From assembly GCA_905221605.1 (NCBI GenBank), contig CAJNDS010002134.1, positions 43,501-107,500 of the forward strand: 64,000 nucleotides of DNA. Reading direction: 5' to 3'. The first letter of the stretch is position 1, and each line of letters opens with the position of its first letter. The translations under genes were made by a program, and so were the position numbers. This DNA comes from Symbiodinium natans. Taxonomy: Eukaryota; Sar; Dinophyceae; Suessiales; Symbiodiniaceae. Below, piece after piece: positions 26,800-37,175 of the stretch. A model generated the notes under the pieces. The model had not been told where the DNA came from. It saw only the letters and a program-made list of their open reading frames with translations, and did no database searches.

Positions 26800-27785
26800 G
26801 AAATACATATATATATATATACACACACATGTACATATACATATATGTATTATTCCTCAAACACTGTGCCAACACTAGCGAAGCAAGCAAGCGCAAGCGC
26901 GCGCGAAAGCCCCACGAATCGCGGACGTCCTCCACAAAATGCGTACTTCTTCCACAGCGCGGACGCGCGCACGGGAATTTTCCGGGATAAACTACATGCC
27001 TCTGGCTTCGTGGACGTTGTCGGGGTTCACCACGTCGTTTTTGGCGCTTTGGGAGGACATCCCGAGCTCTGGTGGCTCGAAAGTCAAGCCTTCGTAGTAG
27101 TATGCCGAGGATGTGCGGATCTCTGTGGCTCGAAAAAGTCGACTTTTGTAGCACGAGCGTAGTACGCCGAGCGCAGCGGCTCGAAAGTTGACTTCTGTAG
27201 TACAAAGGTAGTTCTCGGAGGACGTCTGGAGCTCCAGTGGCATCAAGGTCGTTCTTTCGTGACCCAGGAAGCTCTTTGTGTCCCCATGTGGTCTCTCACT
27301 GTTTTGGGGTCTACGCTGGCAAAGCTTTTACACCATATTCCACAATTATTAGCTAACAGGCCGAACCCTACTAAGAAGCAGTAAGCGTAGCCGAGCTGCC
27401 AGCCCTGACCACCAGGTACTCCGGGCCGTACTCCGACCCATCGAAGTCCGCCTTGACTCTGACTCCTTGGCGTCTTCCCATTCTGCAGACTGGGATTTGG
27501 GGGCTTAGAGTTTAGGAGTCAGAGCTTAGGGCCTGGGGGCGCAAGACATAGACAAACGCATAACAAGGGGTCTAGCTAGGGTCCGGGGTCTAGAGTTCAG
27601 GGTTCTTTTGTCTAAACCCTACACCCGAAACCCGTAACCCCAAACCATGTTCTTGAGTTCACTTCAGGATTCTAGGCATTCTGGTTTTCGAGTTTTGTTT
27701 TTTAGGACGTCCGGTCGCCGGTTCAGGCTTCAGGGTTGAAGATTCAGGGATGTAGCGTTTGGGGGGGGGTGTTGGCTTCAGAGCT
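26800..27785. other. Non-coding stretch with AT microsatellite and degenerate tandem repeat
   Basis: 26805-26850 is a TATA/CATG microsatellite. 27070-27240 holds three to four copies of a roughly 55-bp unit starting GTGGCTCGAAA and containing TTGTAG and GCCGAG. Both strands are open for about 160 codons, which follows from the composition. No gene recognised. Confidence 0.6.
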
Positions 27786-27926
27786 TACTTGGAGGCTCAT
27801 GGGTACAGAATGCGTGGGCTGCGTAGGGTTAGAAGTACCCTAAGTATGCTTATAGCCAGTTACAACTGTAGTCCTATAGTTGCCCTGCTTACAACCTCAC
27901 GTAGAACTACCCATGAAGCTCCAAGG
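27785..27926. mobile_element. MITE family A copy (diverged)
   Basis: TACTTGGAGGCTCATGGGTA to CTACCCATGAAGCTCCAAGG with a GCTTATAGCCAGTTACAA centre. Confidence 0.8.
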
Positions 27927-27965
27927 AAGGCTTGGGGTTTCGGCCTTCGCGCTACTCGATGCTTA

Positions 27966-28079
27966 GTAGCCCAGTAACCAGATGACAATAAGGGCACCTC
28001 TTTTGGGGTTGGTCACTTTAGAAGGGAACCCAGAACCGAAAAAAACAAAAAAAAAAAAAAGTACCACCGGGCTACCAAG
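27966..28079. mobile_element. MITE family F copy
   Basis: CTTAGTAGCCCAGTAACC to ACCGGGCTACCAAGG. Its right terminus, read on the minus strand, supplies G/GTAGCCC as donor for the exon at 28076. Confidence 0.82.
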
Positions 28080-28194
28080 GATGAGAATGCGAGGCTCTGC
28101 GTATGGGCGGAGTCAGGAACGCCTCCAAAGGCGGGACGTACCATCCTGGCTCCTGGCGGGGTCGCACCATCGTCCTTAACTGCGCTTCCAACAT
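28076..28194 (-). CDS. Unidentified exon: MLEAQLRTMVRPRQEPGWY
   Basis: Strong acceptor TTCTTTCAG/ATG, donor CTTG/GTAGCCC at a MITE terminus. Continues VPPLEAFLTPP. Product unknown. A plus-strand reading is also open, so strand is not certain. Confidence 0.45.
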
Positions 28195-28296
28195 CTGAAA
28201 GAACGTGATCGGTGTCCTAAAAGTTTACAAATAACAGCCAACTAAAACCCTAAACCCTAAACCCTAAACCCTAAACCCTGAGTTACTTTCAAGTGC

Positions 28297-28391
28297 GGAC
28301 CATCGTCGGGTCCGCCTGCGGCATGATGGGTTCAACTGCCTTCTCTGGCGTTCTCTTCAGAGACAAGGTGAAGTTGCTGGAGTCTCCGCTC
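28297..28391 (-). CDS. Unidentified exon: SSNFTLSLKRTPEKAVEP
   Basis: Acceptor TCAAG/GAG; donor GC (GTCC/GCACTTG), where GCACTTG resembles the family A terminus. Product unknown. Confidence 0.5.
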
Positions 28392-28567
28392 CTTGACAGA
28401 ACATGGGCTTGGCGCACGGAGTTGGGCCTTTCGGCGCTCAAGCCCCAATGTTGGGGGTGACATCTATCAAGCGGGCATACCGAAAAGCTTTTGCGGCCTG
28501 TGCAAAAAAAACAACAAAAAGTACCTGAGCATCCCTGAACCCTCAAACCCTCGACCCAAACCCAGAG

Positions 28568-28770
28568 ACTCCAATACCCCTTACTTAAGGAATATTCCTT
28601 CAATCATCTAAGGAACCCTACTACAATTTCAGAAATGTTCTTTAGTGAAGGGGCTATTGGAGTTTCTGGGACCTGCATCTGAGGGTCTTCTCCCCCACAA
28701 AGGCCTGGATGTACTGCTTGTGGGTATGTGAGTAATAGGAGCCTTACTTCTCCAATAGCCACGGAGAAAA
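28568..28770. mobile_element. MITE family G-like palindrome
   Basis: CCAATACCCCTTACTTAAGG region with TTCCTTCAATCATCTAAGGA, resembling the palindrome at 50104-50255; the far end contains CTCCAATAGCC. Confidence 0.5.
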
Positions 28771-28972
28771 AAGGCTAAAACCGGAATATTCCTACCAAAA
28801 CCCAAAACCCGAAACCCGAAACCCTAAACCCTAAACCCAAAAAGTTTAAAGCGCAGCCATAGGCGAAATTAGGAGCAGGGCATGCCAGGGCGGCCTTGGC
28901 TCTTCCAGTCCTCAGGGGCTCTCTGGTCACCGTTGGGGCTTGATGCTTCCTTGGGGTTGTAGGGTGATAAGG

Positions 28973-29170
28973 GGTTTAGGGTTTAGGGTTTAGGGTTGAG
29001 GGTTTAGGGTTTAGGGTTTAGGGTTTAGGGTTTAGGGTTTAGGGTTTAGGGTTTAGGGTTTAGGGTTTAGGGTTTAGGGTTTAGGGTTTAGGGTTTAGGG
29101 TTTAGGGTTTAGGGTTTAGGGTTTAGGGTTTAGGGTTTAGGGTTTAGGGTTTAGGGTTTAGGGTTTAGGG
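28973..29170. repeat. TTTAGGG array, about 200 bp
   Basis: About 28 units, almost perfect. Confidence 0.98.
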
Positions 29171-29198
29171 TGGGAGCCCCAACTGCTGAACCCAGAAC

Positions 29199-29294
29199 CC
29201 TTGTCCTCGAAGGCCGCAATGGCCTCTTCCACCACATCGTCCGGTAGATCCTCCCCCAGTGCACCAGCGCGCTTGCCCCCCTCGGCGACATCTC
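29199..29294 (-). CDS. Unidentified exon: AEGGKRAGALGEDLPDDVV
   Basis: Acidic coding-like exon ending EEAIAAFEDK. Acceptor TGAG/G, GT donor about 30 bp from the TTTAGGG array. Product unknown. Confidence 0.55.
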
Positions 29295-29589
29295 CTCAGC
29301 CCCCGCTCCCCCGGAAAAATGGAGCAAGTAGAATGGCGCTTATACGATGCAGGCGATGGGAAATTCAGGGCCTTGGAACATGGGGTGCTTTCTCGTTAGA
29401 TTTTTTGCTATGTTCCTGTACTTAAGTGATGTTTAGACATCTACACATAAAATTCTGCCATTTCTGACATGGCCAGCGTGCTACTTTCAACCCTAAACCC
29501 TAAACCCTAAACCCTAAACCCTAAACCCTAAACCCTTAACCCTAAACCCTAAACCCTAAACCCTAAGCCCTAAACCCTAAAACTTTGGA

Positions 29590-29661
29590 TGGAATCGAGT
29601 CTCGCAGCATCTCCTGCACTTCTTGGTCGGCCCTCGCCTCGGGGTCCTGCATGTGGTATTC
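29590..29661 (-). CDS. Unidentified exon: EYHMQDPEARADQEVQEML
   Basis: Acceptor CTGAG/G, preceded in the minus sense by a C-run and CCCTAAA. Helical, charged peptide. End about. Confidence 0.5.
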
Positions 29662-29667
29662 CTCAGC

Positions 29668-29810
29668 TCTTCTTTGGGGGGGGGGGGGGGGTTTAGGGTT
29701 TAGGGTTTAGGGTTTAGGGTTTAGGGTTTAGGGTTTAGGGGTTTGGGGTTAGGGTTGAGGGTTGAGGGTTGAGGGTTTAGGGTTTAGGGTTTGGGTTTGG
29801 GGTTGAGGTA
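29668..29810. repeat. G-run plus TTTAGGG/GGGTTGA array
   Basis: About 17 consecutive G then heptamers. Confidence 0.95.
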
Positions 29811-29834
29811 ATTAGTGATTCGCGGCCACTTAGC

Positions 29835-29942
29835 ATTGTATCAGTTCTGGCCAGCAAAAGTTCAAAACCGTGTCCAAGTGGGGCGCAGTTTCCTTCATAA
29901 AGTTGAGAAGCAGCGGAACCAGCGCGCGTGGCCCTGTCAGCT
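29835..29942 (-). CDS. Unidentified exon: ALVPLLLNFMKETAPHLDTV
   Basis: Helical, coding-like; continues LNFCWPELIQ. GC donor (CAAT/GCTAAG). Product unknown. Confidence 0.55.
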
Positions 29943-30094
29943 CTGCCAGGGGAGCTGCCATCTCTTCTTAGCGTGAGGGAGAAGAGAATCAAATTCTAAC
30001 TGGGTGGAGTACATTGTGGATCGAAGCAAGAAACCCTACACCCTAAACCCTACACCCTAAAACCCTGAAACCCTGAACCCTAAACCCTAGTAAC

Positions 30095-30195
30095 TCTAGT
30101 AGATGCAGGGCCAGCTCAGGGATGCTCATGGCACATATTGTCACGTCGTGGAGCTGAAGCCAAGACGGCCCGCACCAATTGGCTGCTGCTGCTGC
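30095..30195 (-). CDS. Unidentified exon: WCGPSWLQLHDVTICAMSIP
   Basis: Continues ELALHLLE; donor GTTACTAGGGTTTAGGG leads straight into heptamers. Product unknown. Confidence 0.5.
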
Positions 30196-30281
30196 TTTGC
30201 CTTTGTCTCGCATGCGAATTGCTAGGCTTGACTGAGGGCAGGAATCCAGAACCACAACACAAGCCAAGCCCTTAAAAAAAC

Positions 30282-30421
30282 CTGGATTTCACACACAGCT
30301 GAACATAGCCTGCGGAGCCGAAAAGCAGCATTTTTCCCACCAGCCGCATCCACTAGTCTCTGTAACAACGACATCTTATCGCTGAACAGAGAGGCCGTTC
30401 TTCGACCATCAGGGGATGATC
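30282..30421 (-). CDS. Unidentified exon: SLLQRLVDAAGGKNAAFRLR
   Basis: About 140 nt with a textbook donor CCAG/GTTTTT and acceptor GCAAG/G. Product unknown. Confidence 0.55.
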
Positions 30422-30549
30422 CTTGCATCGATGAGGTATGCTATGGGCAATGTCGATTCCGGGTGTCGCTGCTTTTGTTGTTCTTGTCTTCGCTGCTCCT
30501 GCCACTTTTGCTATTTTTGCTTCCTCTTCTTCCGCGACCGCGCGGATCT

Positions 30550-30648
30550 CGAACCGAGTCACGCTGGGTCCCGGGACGTGCCGCGAAGACTATCGGCCCT
30601 CCTCGGCTGCTTGGAGGGGCTTAGCAAAGCCACCCTGAGCCCCTACGA
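30550..30648 (+). CDS. Plus-strand exon: RRLSALLGCLEGLSKATLSP
   Basis: Preceded by a long pyrimidine tract (30475-30537) and followed by a consensus GTAAGT donor. It lies among minus-strand exons, so it belongs to a nested or overlapping gene, or is spurious. Start about. Confidence 0.45.
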
Positions 30649-31174
30649 GTAAGTGATACGTACCAAAACTCAGGAGATCTGTGAACCTCCAAACCCTCCC
30701 AATTTCCCCCCCAAAATCACCCGAAAGCACCGGTCCCAAGACAAGTGAGCCCCAAGTGCACCTACCCTCGGAAGCCCCTCCGAACCTGCAGGGAGGCTTC
30801 TTTTTAAGGGCATCCCCGCATCAAAGCCTGAGTTCACTTCTTAGGAGAAACCCCCCCCTTCAGCCCGTGCAGCCTCCGACCCCCCGAACCCGATTCCGAC
30901 CCCAGTGATCTCTTTGAGCAAGACACCAAGCCCAGGGTTCGATAAAAGTTCGGGGTTGAGGGCTTCAGGGTTTAGGGGTTTGGGGTCTACACCCGTAGAC
31001 CGAAACCCTAGGGTGGTTCTATCTAAGAGTTTAGGTGAATAGAAGGTATGCTCTAGATATATATATATATATATATATATATGCAATGGCTATTTTATGT
31101 AAGGCTTAAGTAGTTATGCAATCCGCGTAGAAATGCTCAAACAAGCTTGACAAGGGACTCGAAGTTAAAGAACG

Positions 31175-31298
31175 ATACTTGGAGGTCCATGGGTAGCTCT
31201 ACCTTGGGGTCATAAGTAGGTAACTCTAGTTATAACTGGTTACAACCATTTTTAGGGTACTCATACTCTACCTAGAACTACCCATGAGCCTTCAAATA
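31175..31298. mobile_element. MITE family A copy
   Basis: TACTTGGAGGTCCATGGGTA to TACCCATGAGCCTTCAAATA. An (AT)n microsatellite lies just outside at 31056-31082. Confidence 0.88.
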
Positions 31299-31384
31299 GC
31301 CCTAAACCCTAAACCCTAAACCCTAAACCCTACTACCTAGAACCTCCAAGTACTGCTGCATTGTGCCCCCCCACCCCCCGGCGC

Positions 31385-31449
31385 CCCCGCTCCTCGAAAT
31401 ACCAGTCTTTGACGGCCTGCAGGAACTGGAAGACCTCGGTGGCGACCTC
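31385..31449 (-). CDS. Unidentified exon: EVATEVFQFLQAVKDWYFEE
   Basis: Acceptor GTACAG/GAG; runs into a G/C-rich stretch. Clearly coding-like; product unknown. End about. Confidence 0.55.
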
Positions 31450-31734
31450 CTGTACTAACTTAGGGTTTAGGGTTTAGGGTTAAGGGTTTAGGGTTCAGGG
31501 TTGAGGTCTAGGGTTTAGGGTTTAGGGTTTAGGTTTTAGAGTTTCTGTTTTGGGGTTTCAAGTGTCTCGAGCGCTGCGCTGCATGGGTGTTGGGGGCTTT
31601 GTGACACAGACCACCAAAGCCCAAAACTCCAAAACCCCAAGACCCAGGCCCCAACCCGAAAACCTAAAGTTCAAACCCGAAACCCAACCCTAAACCCCGA
31701 GCCCCGACTCCAAACTCCAAACCCTCAACAGTCC

Positions 31735-31922
31735 GGTTTAGGGTTTAGGGTTTAGGGTTTAGGGTCTAGGGTCTAGGGTTTAGGGTTTAGGGTTTCGGGT
31801 TTCGGGTTTGAGGTTTCGGGTTTGAGGTTTAGGGTTTAGGGTTTAGGGTTTAGGGTTTAGGGTTTAGGGTTTAGGGTTTAGGGTTTAGGGTTTAGGGTTT
31901 AGGGTTTAGGGTTTAGGGTTTG
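31735..31922. repeat. TTTAGGG array with TTTCGGG variants
   Basis: About 26 units, ending two bases from the GT donor of the next exon. Confidence 0.96.
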
Positions 31923-31924
31923 AC

Positions 31925-32004
31925 TCAAAGCAGTCCAGGAACTGCGGGGAAGTCAGATACATGCGGCTTCCCCATGAGCGTTCACGCACAAGGGAACCCC
32001 CGTC
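31925..32004 (-). CDS. Unidentified exon: SWGSRMYLTSPQFLDCF
   Basis: 80 nt. Acceptor TTGAG/GAC; donor GTCAAACCCTAAACCC starts in the heptamer array. Product unknown. Confidence 0.6.
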
Positions 32005-32124
32005 CTCAACGGTTAGGGTTTAGGGTATAGGGTTCAGGGTTCGGGGTTTAGGGTTTAGGGTTCAGGGTGTAGGGTTCCGGGTTTAGGGGTTTATGGGATT
32101 GGGATCTGGACTGGGTTGGGAGTC

Positions 32125-32169
32125 CTGGTGCTTCAGGTTCTTGTCCGGATGCCAGCTCAGGCATGCCGC
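32125..32169 (-). CDS. J-domain (DnaJ-like) exon: AACLSWHPDKNLKHQ
   Basis: 45 nt, phase 0/0. WHPDKN is the hallmark HPD loop of J-domain co-chaperones, which stimulate Hsp70 ATPase; the preceding residues fit helix II. The donor appears to be GA (CACCAG/GACTCC). The rest of the J domain is not located. Confidence 0.6.
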
Positions 32170-32518
32170 CTCGTGGCTTGCCGTTCTGTGGCTTGGGGCT
32201 TGGGGCCTACGATGGCGGATATCTTACATCCCGACATCAGAAGTCCCGAAGCCTGTGAAGCCTTAGCTTAGCCCTGGATCCCTGAAAAGCCTCAGCCCTT
32301 TACCTGAGTCACTGGGTTTGGGGTTTGAGGGCTTTAGGGGGAATACAGATTGAAGGGCGAGTTATATCAATTCTCAACTGCTCCCAAAAACCGTGTCATT
32401 TCTATGGCTTCTGATTAGCTTTACCAACTGCCCCTGAAAATGTTTTTAGAAATGCAATCTAGAAAAGATGGTACGACATACTAAGCCTACCTAGAACATC
32501 CTACAGCAACCTAGACCC

Positions 32519-32628
32519 TACTTGGAGGTTCATGGGGTTATAAGTAGGTTAACTAGCATTATAACTGGTTAGAACCATACATAGGGTACTTCTATCCCGA
32601 CCAATAACTACCCATGAGCCTTCAAGTA
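32519..32628. mobile_element. MITE family A copy
   Basis: TACTTGGAGGTTCATGGGGT to TACCCATGAGCCTTCAAGTA, bordered by CCCTAAA-type repeats. Confidence 0.9.
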
Positions 32629-32799
32629 GCCCTAAACCCTAAACCCTAAACCCTAAAACCTAAACCCTAAGCCCTACACGGGTTTTGGGGTAGACAGGGA
32701 TCCCAGACACATCTTGGGCCGCGGGCCATGTACGCCCGCCGGCGGTGGGACAGCGGCTTCTTCTGGGACCTGGGCTTCCGCCGGCCAAAGAGGCTTCGT

Positions 32800-33185
32800 A
32801 CTGAGAGTACTCTTAGCAGTAAGAATAGTAGTACTAAGAATAAGACGAATAAGAATAAGAGCAATCATAAGAATAATAGCAACAATATTACTAGTGATAA
32901 TAAGCAGAAGAAGGATATTTAAAAAAAATAGTAGTATTAACAATGATCATAGTAGTATTAACATCAGCAATAATCTTGGTAAGATTGATGCTGGAAATAC
33001 TAGTCCTGGTGATGCAGCATCCACAAGGAGCAATAAATTGGACGAGAGTAGACATAACAATATATGGGCTACAAACCAAATGGTACTGATGGTCCTCATC
33101 ATAGTGATAGTCGAAGACAAGTCAATGATATTCGCACTTATCCAACAAAAAAAGCTGGAGAAGCATTGGTGACAATAATACGAAT
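32800..33185. repeat. AT-rich triplet-like tract (AATAGTAGTAATAAG)
   Basis: About 300 bp of A/T-rich sequence made of degenerate AAT, AGT and AAG triplets, unlike its GC-rich surroundings. It opens long frames on both strands. No gene. Confidence 0.7.
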
Positions 33186-33213
33186 ATGGGTTGAAAACCC
33201 TGACTAACCCGAA

Positions 33214-33550
33214 ACCCAAAACCCTAAACACCCTAAACACCCTAAACACCCTAAACACCCTAAACACCCTAAACACCCTAAACACCCTAAACACCCTAAA
33301 CACCCTAAACACCCTAAACACCCTAAACACCCTAAACACCCTAAACACACTAAACACCCTAAACACCCTAAACACCCTAAACACCCTAAACACCCTAAAC
33401 ACCCTAAACACCCTAAACACCCTAAACACCCTAAACACCCTAAACACCCTCAACACCCTAAACACCCTAAACACCCTAAACACCCTAAACACCCTAAACA
33501 CCCTAAACACCCTAAACACCCTAAACACCCTAAACACCCTAAACACCCTC
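33214..33550. repeat. CCCTAAACAC decamer array, about 33 copies
   Basis: A telomeric heptamer extended by CAC, tandem, with only a few variants. The LNT-repeat and VFR-repeat frames across it are artefacts. Confidence 0.98.
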
Positions 33551-33578
33551 TAAACCCTAAACCGCTTAAACCCTAAAC

Positions 33579-33695
33579 CCTCGAGGCTCCGGCTTCCGCA
33601 TGTCCTGGAAAACCGTTTCGGCCACGCGCCGCGCTTTGTCGGCTTTTGGCCACTCGACACCCTTGGGCAGCTCAATGGCCGCCTTCCGTGTGGGT
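33579..33695 (-). CDS. Unidentified exon: IELPKGVEWPKADKARRVAE
   Basis: 117 nt. Acceptor TCAAAAG/A; donor GAGG/GTTTAGGG, i.e. the telomeric heptamer itself supplies the GT. Product unknown. Confidence 0.6.
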
Positions 33696-34082
33696 CTTTT
33701 GAGGGGGTTTAGGGTTTAGGGTGTAGGGCTTAGGGTTTAGGATTTTGGGTTTTGGGTTTAGGGTTTAGGGTTCAGCACCTCAGGTTCGAGCATCTACTAG
33801 GCCAGCGGTGTGTGTAGGCAACGGAACGAAACCCACCTGCCCAAAGAATCACACAACATTACGAAAATGGAAAGTTTTTTAAGTCCTTATTCGTGTCCAA
33901 TGGGGGGGGTTAGAGGGGTACGTAATGGATCAAATGCTCCAATTCGTGCCGAACAATGGGGGGTCAAAGGGGTCGGAGGGCTCGAAATGGATCAAATTCT
34001 CCAATTCGTGCTGAACAATGGGGGGTGAAAAACAAATGATCAAATTCTCCAATTCGTGTTTAGCATGTAGGGTTTTATAGTA

Positions 34083-34190
34083 GAGGTTTAGGGCTTAGGG
34101 TTTAGGGTTTAGGGTTTAGAGTTTAGGGTTTAGGGTTTAGGGTTTAGGGTTTAGGGTTTAGGGTTCAGGGTTGAGGGTTTAGGGTTTAGT
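34083..34190. repeat. TTTAGGG array
   Basis: Heptamers with minor variants. 33.8-34.08 kb holds a diverged direct repeat (ATTCGTG(C/T), AACAATGGGGGG) and no gene I can support. Confidence 0.93.
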
Positions 34191-34729
34191 GTTGAGGGAA
34201 CAGTTTAGGGTACAGTTTAGGGGACAGTTCCGGGTTCAGTCTAGGGTTTAGGGTTGAGGGTATGAGTGTAGAGCGCCTAGGAGGTGTGGGGCTCGTCGAG
34301 TTCTACAAGTAGGATTTAGTTCCCTTAGGGGTTGAGGGTTTAGGGTTTAGGGTTTAGGGTTTAGGGTTTAGGGTTTAGGGTTTAAGGTCAGACACGACCA
34401 TACTACTTTAGGGCCCTTAGGGGTTTCAGGGCCGGGGACCTGCAGGGGTACGTCTTAAATGCGTTGCGAACGTCTGGGCAGATCCTGGACCCCCTGAGAG
34501 CCGAAAGCCCTGATGTGCCGCCCCGAGACCCTGAAGCTCTAAACCCTACCTGGGTTGAGTGGGGTTTAGGGCCTAGGGCCCTAAAACCCTAAACCCTAGA
34601 CCCCGGAACCCCAAAACCCCGAAAGCTTTAAAACCCCCAAACTTGCCCCAAAACCCTAATCCTAAACCCTAAACCCTAAACCCTAATCCTAAACCCTAAA
34701 CCCTAAACCCTAAACCCCAATTTCCTCAG

Positions 34730-34799
34730 GCCTTGGCCGCAGGCGCAGGCCCAGGTGGCCCTGGGCGTTGGGGCCCGGGAGCAGCCTCGGAGTTTCCGG
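34730..34799 (+). CDS. Plus-strand exon 1: PWPQAQAQVALGVGAREQ
   Basis: 70 nt. Strong acceptor TTTCCTCAG/G, donor CCGG/GTTTTAGGG inside heptamers. Joins in phase 0 to 35252. Product unknown. Confidence 0.5.
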
Positions 34800-34828
34800 G
34801 TTTTAGGGTTTTAGGGTTTAGGGTTTAG

Positions 34829-34953
34829 GGTTGATAGGGTTGATAGGGTTGATGGGATTGATAGGGTTGATAGGGTTGATAGGGTTGATGGGGTTGATAG
34901 GGTTGATAGGGTTGATAGGGTTGATAGGGTTGATAGGGTTGATAGGGTTGAAA
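34829..34953 (+). repeat. GGGTTGATA nonamer array
   Basis: About 13 copies of GGGTTGATA, another telomere-derived unit, in the intron of the plus-strand gene. Confidence 0.95.
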
Positions 34954-35251
34954 GGATTTTTTGGGGGGGCTTATAGGGTTGAGAGGGCTTAAGGGGTTTA
35001 GTAGAGGGTTTCAGGGGTCATTATAGGGTTTAGAGGGTTTGTAGGGTTTATAGGGTTTAGGGGCTTTTATACAGGGTTGATACAGTTTCTTAATCGCATT
35101 TTTGGCTTCTAGGTTCTTTCGGGTTGTTCGGGTTTATAAGGTTTACGGAGTAGAGGGGGTTGCTCAGGGGCTTCGGGGGTCCGGGCTTAGGGGTTTAGGG
35201 ACTTAGTAAACCCTAAACCCTAAACCCTAGGGGCTTAGGGGTTTTTTTCAG

Positions 35252-35320
35252 CCCATCTTTGCTGAGCCCGGATTGCCGGCCTTCGGCTTCGGGCCGGCGA
35301 TGCGCGTCCGCTGCTGGCCT
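35252..35320 (+). CDS. Plus-strand exon 2: PIFAEPGLPAFGFGPAMRVR
   Basis: 69 nt, phase 0/0. Acceptor GTTTTTTTCAG/CCC; GC donor CCT/GCCGG. Product unknown. Confidence 0.55.
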
Positions 35321-35378
35321 GCCGGAAGCCCTAAACCCTCAACCCCAAACCCTAAACCCTAAACCCTAAACCCTAAAG

Positions 35379-35421
35379 GGCATCAGCGTCGGATGGCCAG
35401 AGGCTTGGGGCTTCTGGGCGG
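35379..35421 (+). CDS. Plus-strand exon 3: GISVGWPEAWGFWA
   Basis: Acceptor CCCTAAAG/GG at the end of a CCCTAAA run, donor CGG/GTTTTC. In phase with exon 2. The minus strand is also open here. Confidence 0.4.
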
Positions 35422-36189
35422 GTTTTCTTTGTTGGGCCTCCACGAGATGGCCGGATGGCCTTCATCACTAAACCCTACCCCCCCCCCAAAAAAAAAATAA
35501 TAATAATAATTTTATTGTTATTGTAGTAATCATAAAACAATTTAAAACAAAAAAACGTGGCAAACCTTGCGTGGAGGAATTGAGGAGAGTGGCAGGACAT
35601 GAAGTAGCTACTTCCGCAACGATGCACCCGACACCCTACTCTGTCGTGCTGTCGTGCTGTCGTGATCAGGAGAGAAGCTTGTCGGGGGTACACCCAAACC
35701 CCAGATTTGTTGTCATGGGGTCTCCAGAACCTGTCCTGGGTACAGACCCCTGTTGTAAACCCTAAACCCTTCAGGGCCTGTTTCAGGAAGCTTTGGCCTT
35801 CCGGGTCCCAAAGTTCAAAAAACAAAACCTGAAGCCTCAACTCCCAAACCCTAACAAGGCCGCCCGAAGGAACAAGAACAAGGCGCCTGGGGCAAGGCTC
35901 CATTTCTTCTTCTTCTTCGGCGGCGCCCTGGGAGCTCGAGGGACTTCGGGTTCCAGATGTTCACACTTTCGGGGGGTTCGGCGCCCGGAAGAACAGTTCG
36001 TAACAATCTGGGTTTAGGGTTTAGGGTTTAGGGTGTAGGGTTTAGGGTTATGGACAAGAAGTCACAAGATATCATGAAGCCTTCAACCTAGGAAAACCCA
36101 GCATCTGGAGATCCCTGCTTGGTGGCATCGGGCGCGGCCTTGTAGATGAAAGCCTTGGGCCTCGATTGCCGGCCAGGTGTTTTCCGGTG

Positions 36190-36335
36190 CAGGGTTTAGG
36201 GTTTAGGGTTTAGGGTTTAGGGTTCAGGGTTCAGGGTTCAGGGTTTAGGGTTTAGGGTTTAGGGTTTAGGGTTTAGGGTTTAGGGTTGAGGGTTGAGGGT
36301 TGAGGGTTTAGGGTTTAGGGTTTAGGGTTTAGGGT

Positions 36336-36367
<32 letters not shown>

Positions 36368-36378
36368 GGTTTAGGGTT
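36190..36378. repeat. TTTAGGG/TTCAGGG/GGGTTGA array
   Basis: About 26 units. Confidence 0.96.
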
Positions 36379-36603
36379 TTGCGAGGTCTGAGGGTTAGGG
36401 GTTCGGACTTCGGGGTTTTAACTTCTAGGCTTTTGGGAGGTAAGGATTGGAGACAGGACGTCGGTTGCTCCAGACATCAGGATGCTTGCGGTACGATTCG
36501 CATTCACTTGGCACTAGGGCACATGGCGTGGCGAATTCCGTCAATCATGGGTGCCAACCCGAAGCTGAACCATAAACCCTAAGCCCTAAACCTGAAACCA
36601 CTT

Positions 36604-36700
36604 GGAAAGATTGGGAGGCGGACTTCCCCCGCGCTGTGGGCACCGCGCGGGGCTCCGACGCACCGGCGGCCTGTCATGAGCGGGGCGCGTGGGCGGACCT
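36604..36700 (+). CDS. Possible plus-strand exon: DWEADFPRAVGTARGSDAP
   Basis: Coding-like frame between heptamer-rich stretches; boundaries not fixed. Product unknown. Confidence 0.3.
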
Positions 36701-36911
36701 GAACTCCTTCTTTCGAACAGGCTTTGCACCTCAATCTAGCCCCAACCCAACTGTCCTTGACCAAAATGAAGCCCGAATTCCCTTCAATTATGTTGTGGGC
36801 AGGGTGAGGTTCCCACATGTAAGCTAACCCGATAGCCTTCTCCTTCAAGGGGTTAGGGTGTAGGGGTGTAGGCGCGAGCGCCATTTCAAAACACCAGACA
36901 CGCAGCAGCCC

Positions 36912-37175
36912 TTAAACCTCGAAACTCATAGCTTTGGCCGCCCATCTCGTGAGTGGGCGGCGCTTTGGCCCCTGCTCGGCGCATGATCCAGTCCGATCGT
37001 CACAGCCATGGGTACGGTAGCACCCATGACAGGCCAGGTCCGCTGGAGGCTGCTGGGCATTACCGCAGTGTGTCCGGGCAAGGATCCTTTGGCCAGTGCA
37101 GCAGGCCACCCCCAGATTGCAAAAGAATTTGACATTAGGTCTAAAGTCTAGAAGGAACTTGGTTTGGGCGTCCAT
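36912..37175 (-). CDS. Cys/His-rich open frame
   Basis: 87-codon frame with CNLGVACCTGQ, HCGN, CHGCYRTHGCDD and SCAEQ; could be part of a small zinc- or disulfide-rich protein. No splice sites assigned and no family recognised. Confidence 0.3.
   Translation of the reverse strand: MDAQTKFLLDFRPNVKFFCNLGVACCTGQRILARTHCGNAQQPPADLACHGCYRTHGCDDRTGSCAEQGPKRRPLTRWAAKAMSFEV

Noticed and set aside
33214-33550. CRISPR array
   Set aside because: Head-to-tail short tandem repeats without spacers, in a eukaryotic context.
33191-33553. Open frames of LNT or VFR repeats on both strands
   Set aside because: They are translations of the CCCTAAACAC decamer array; nothing else supports a protein.
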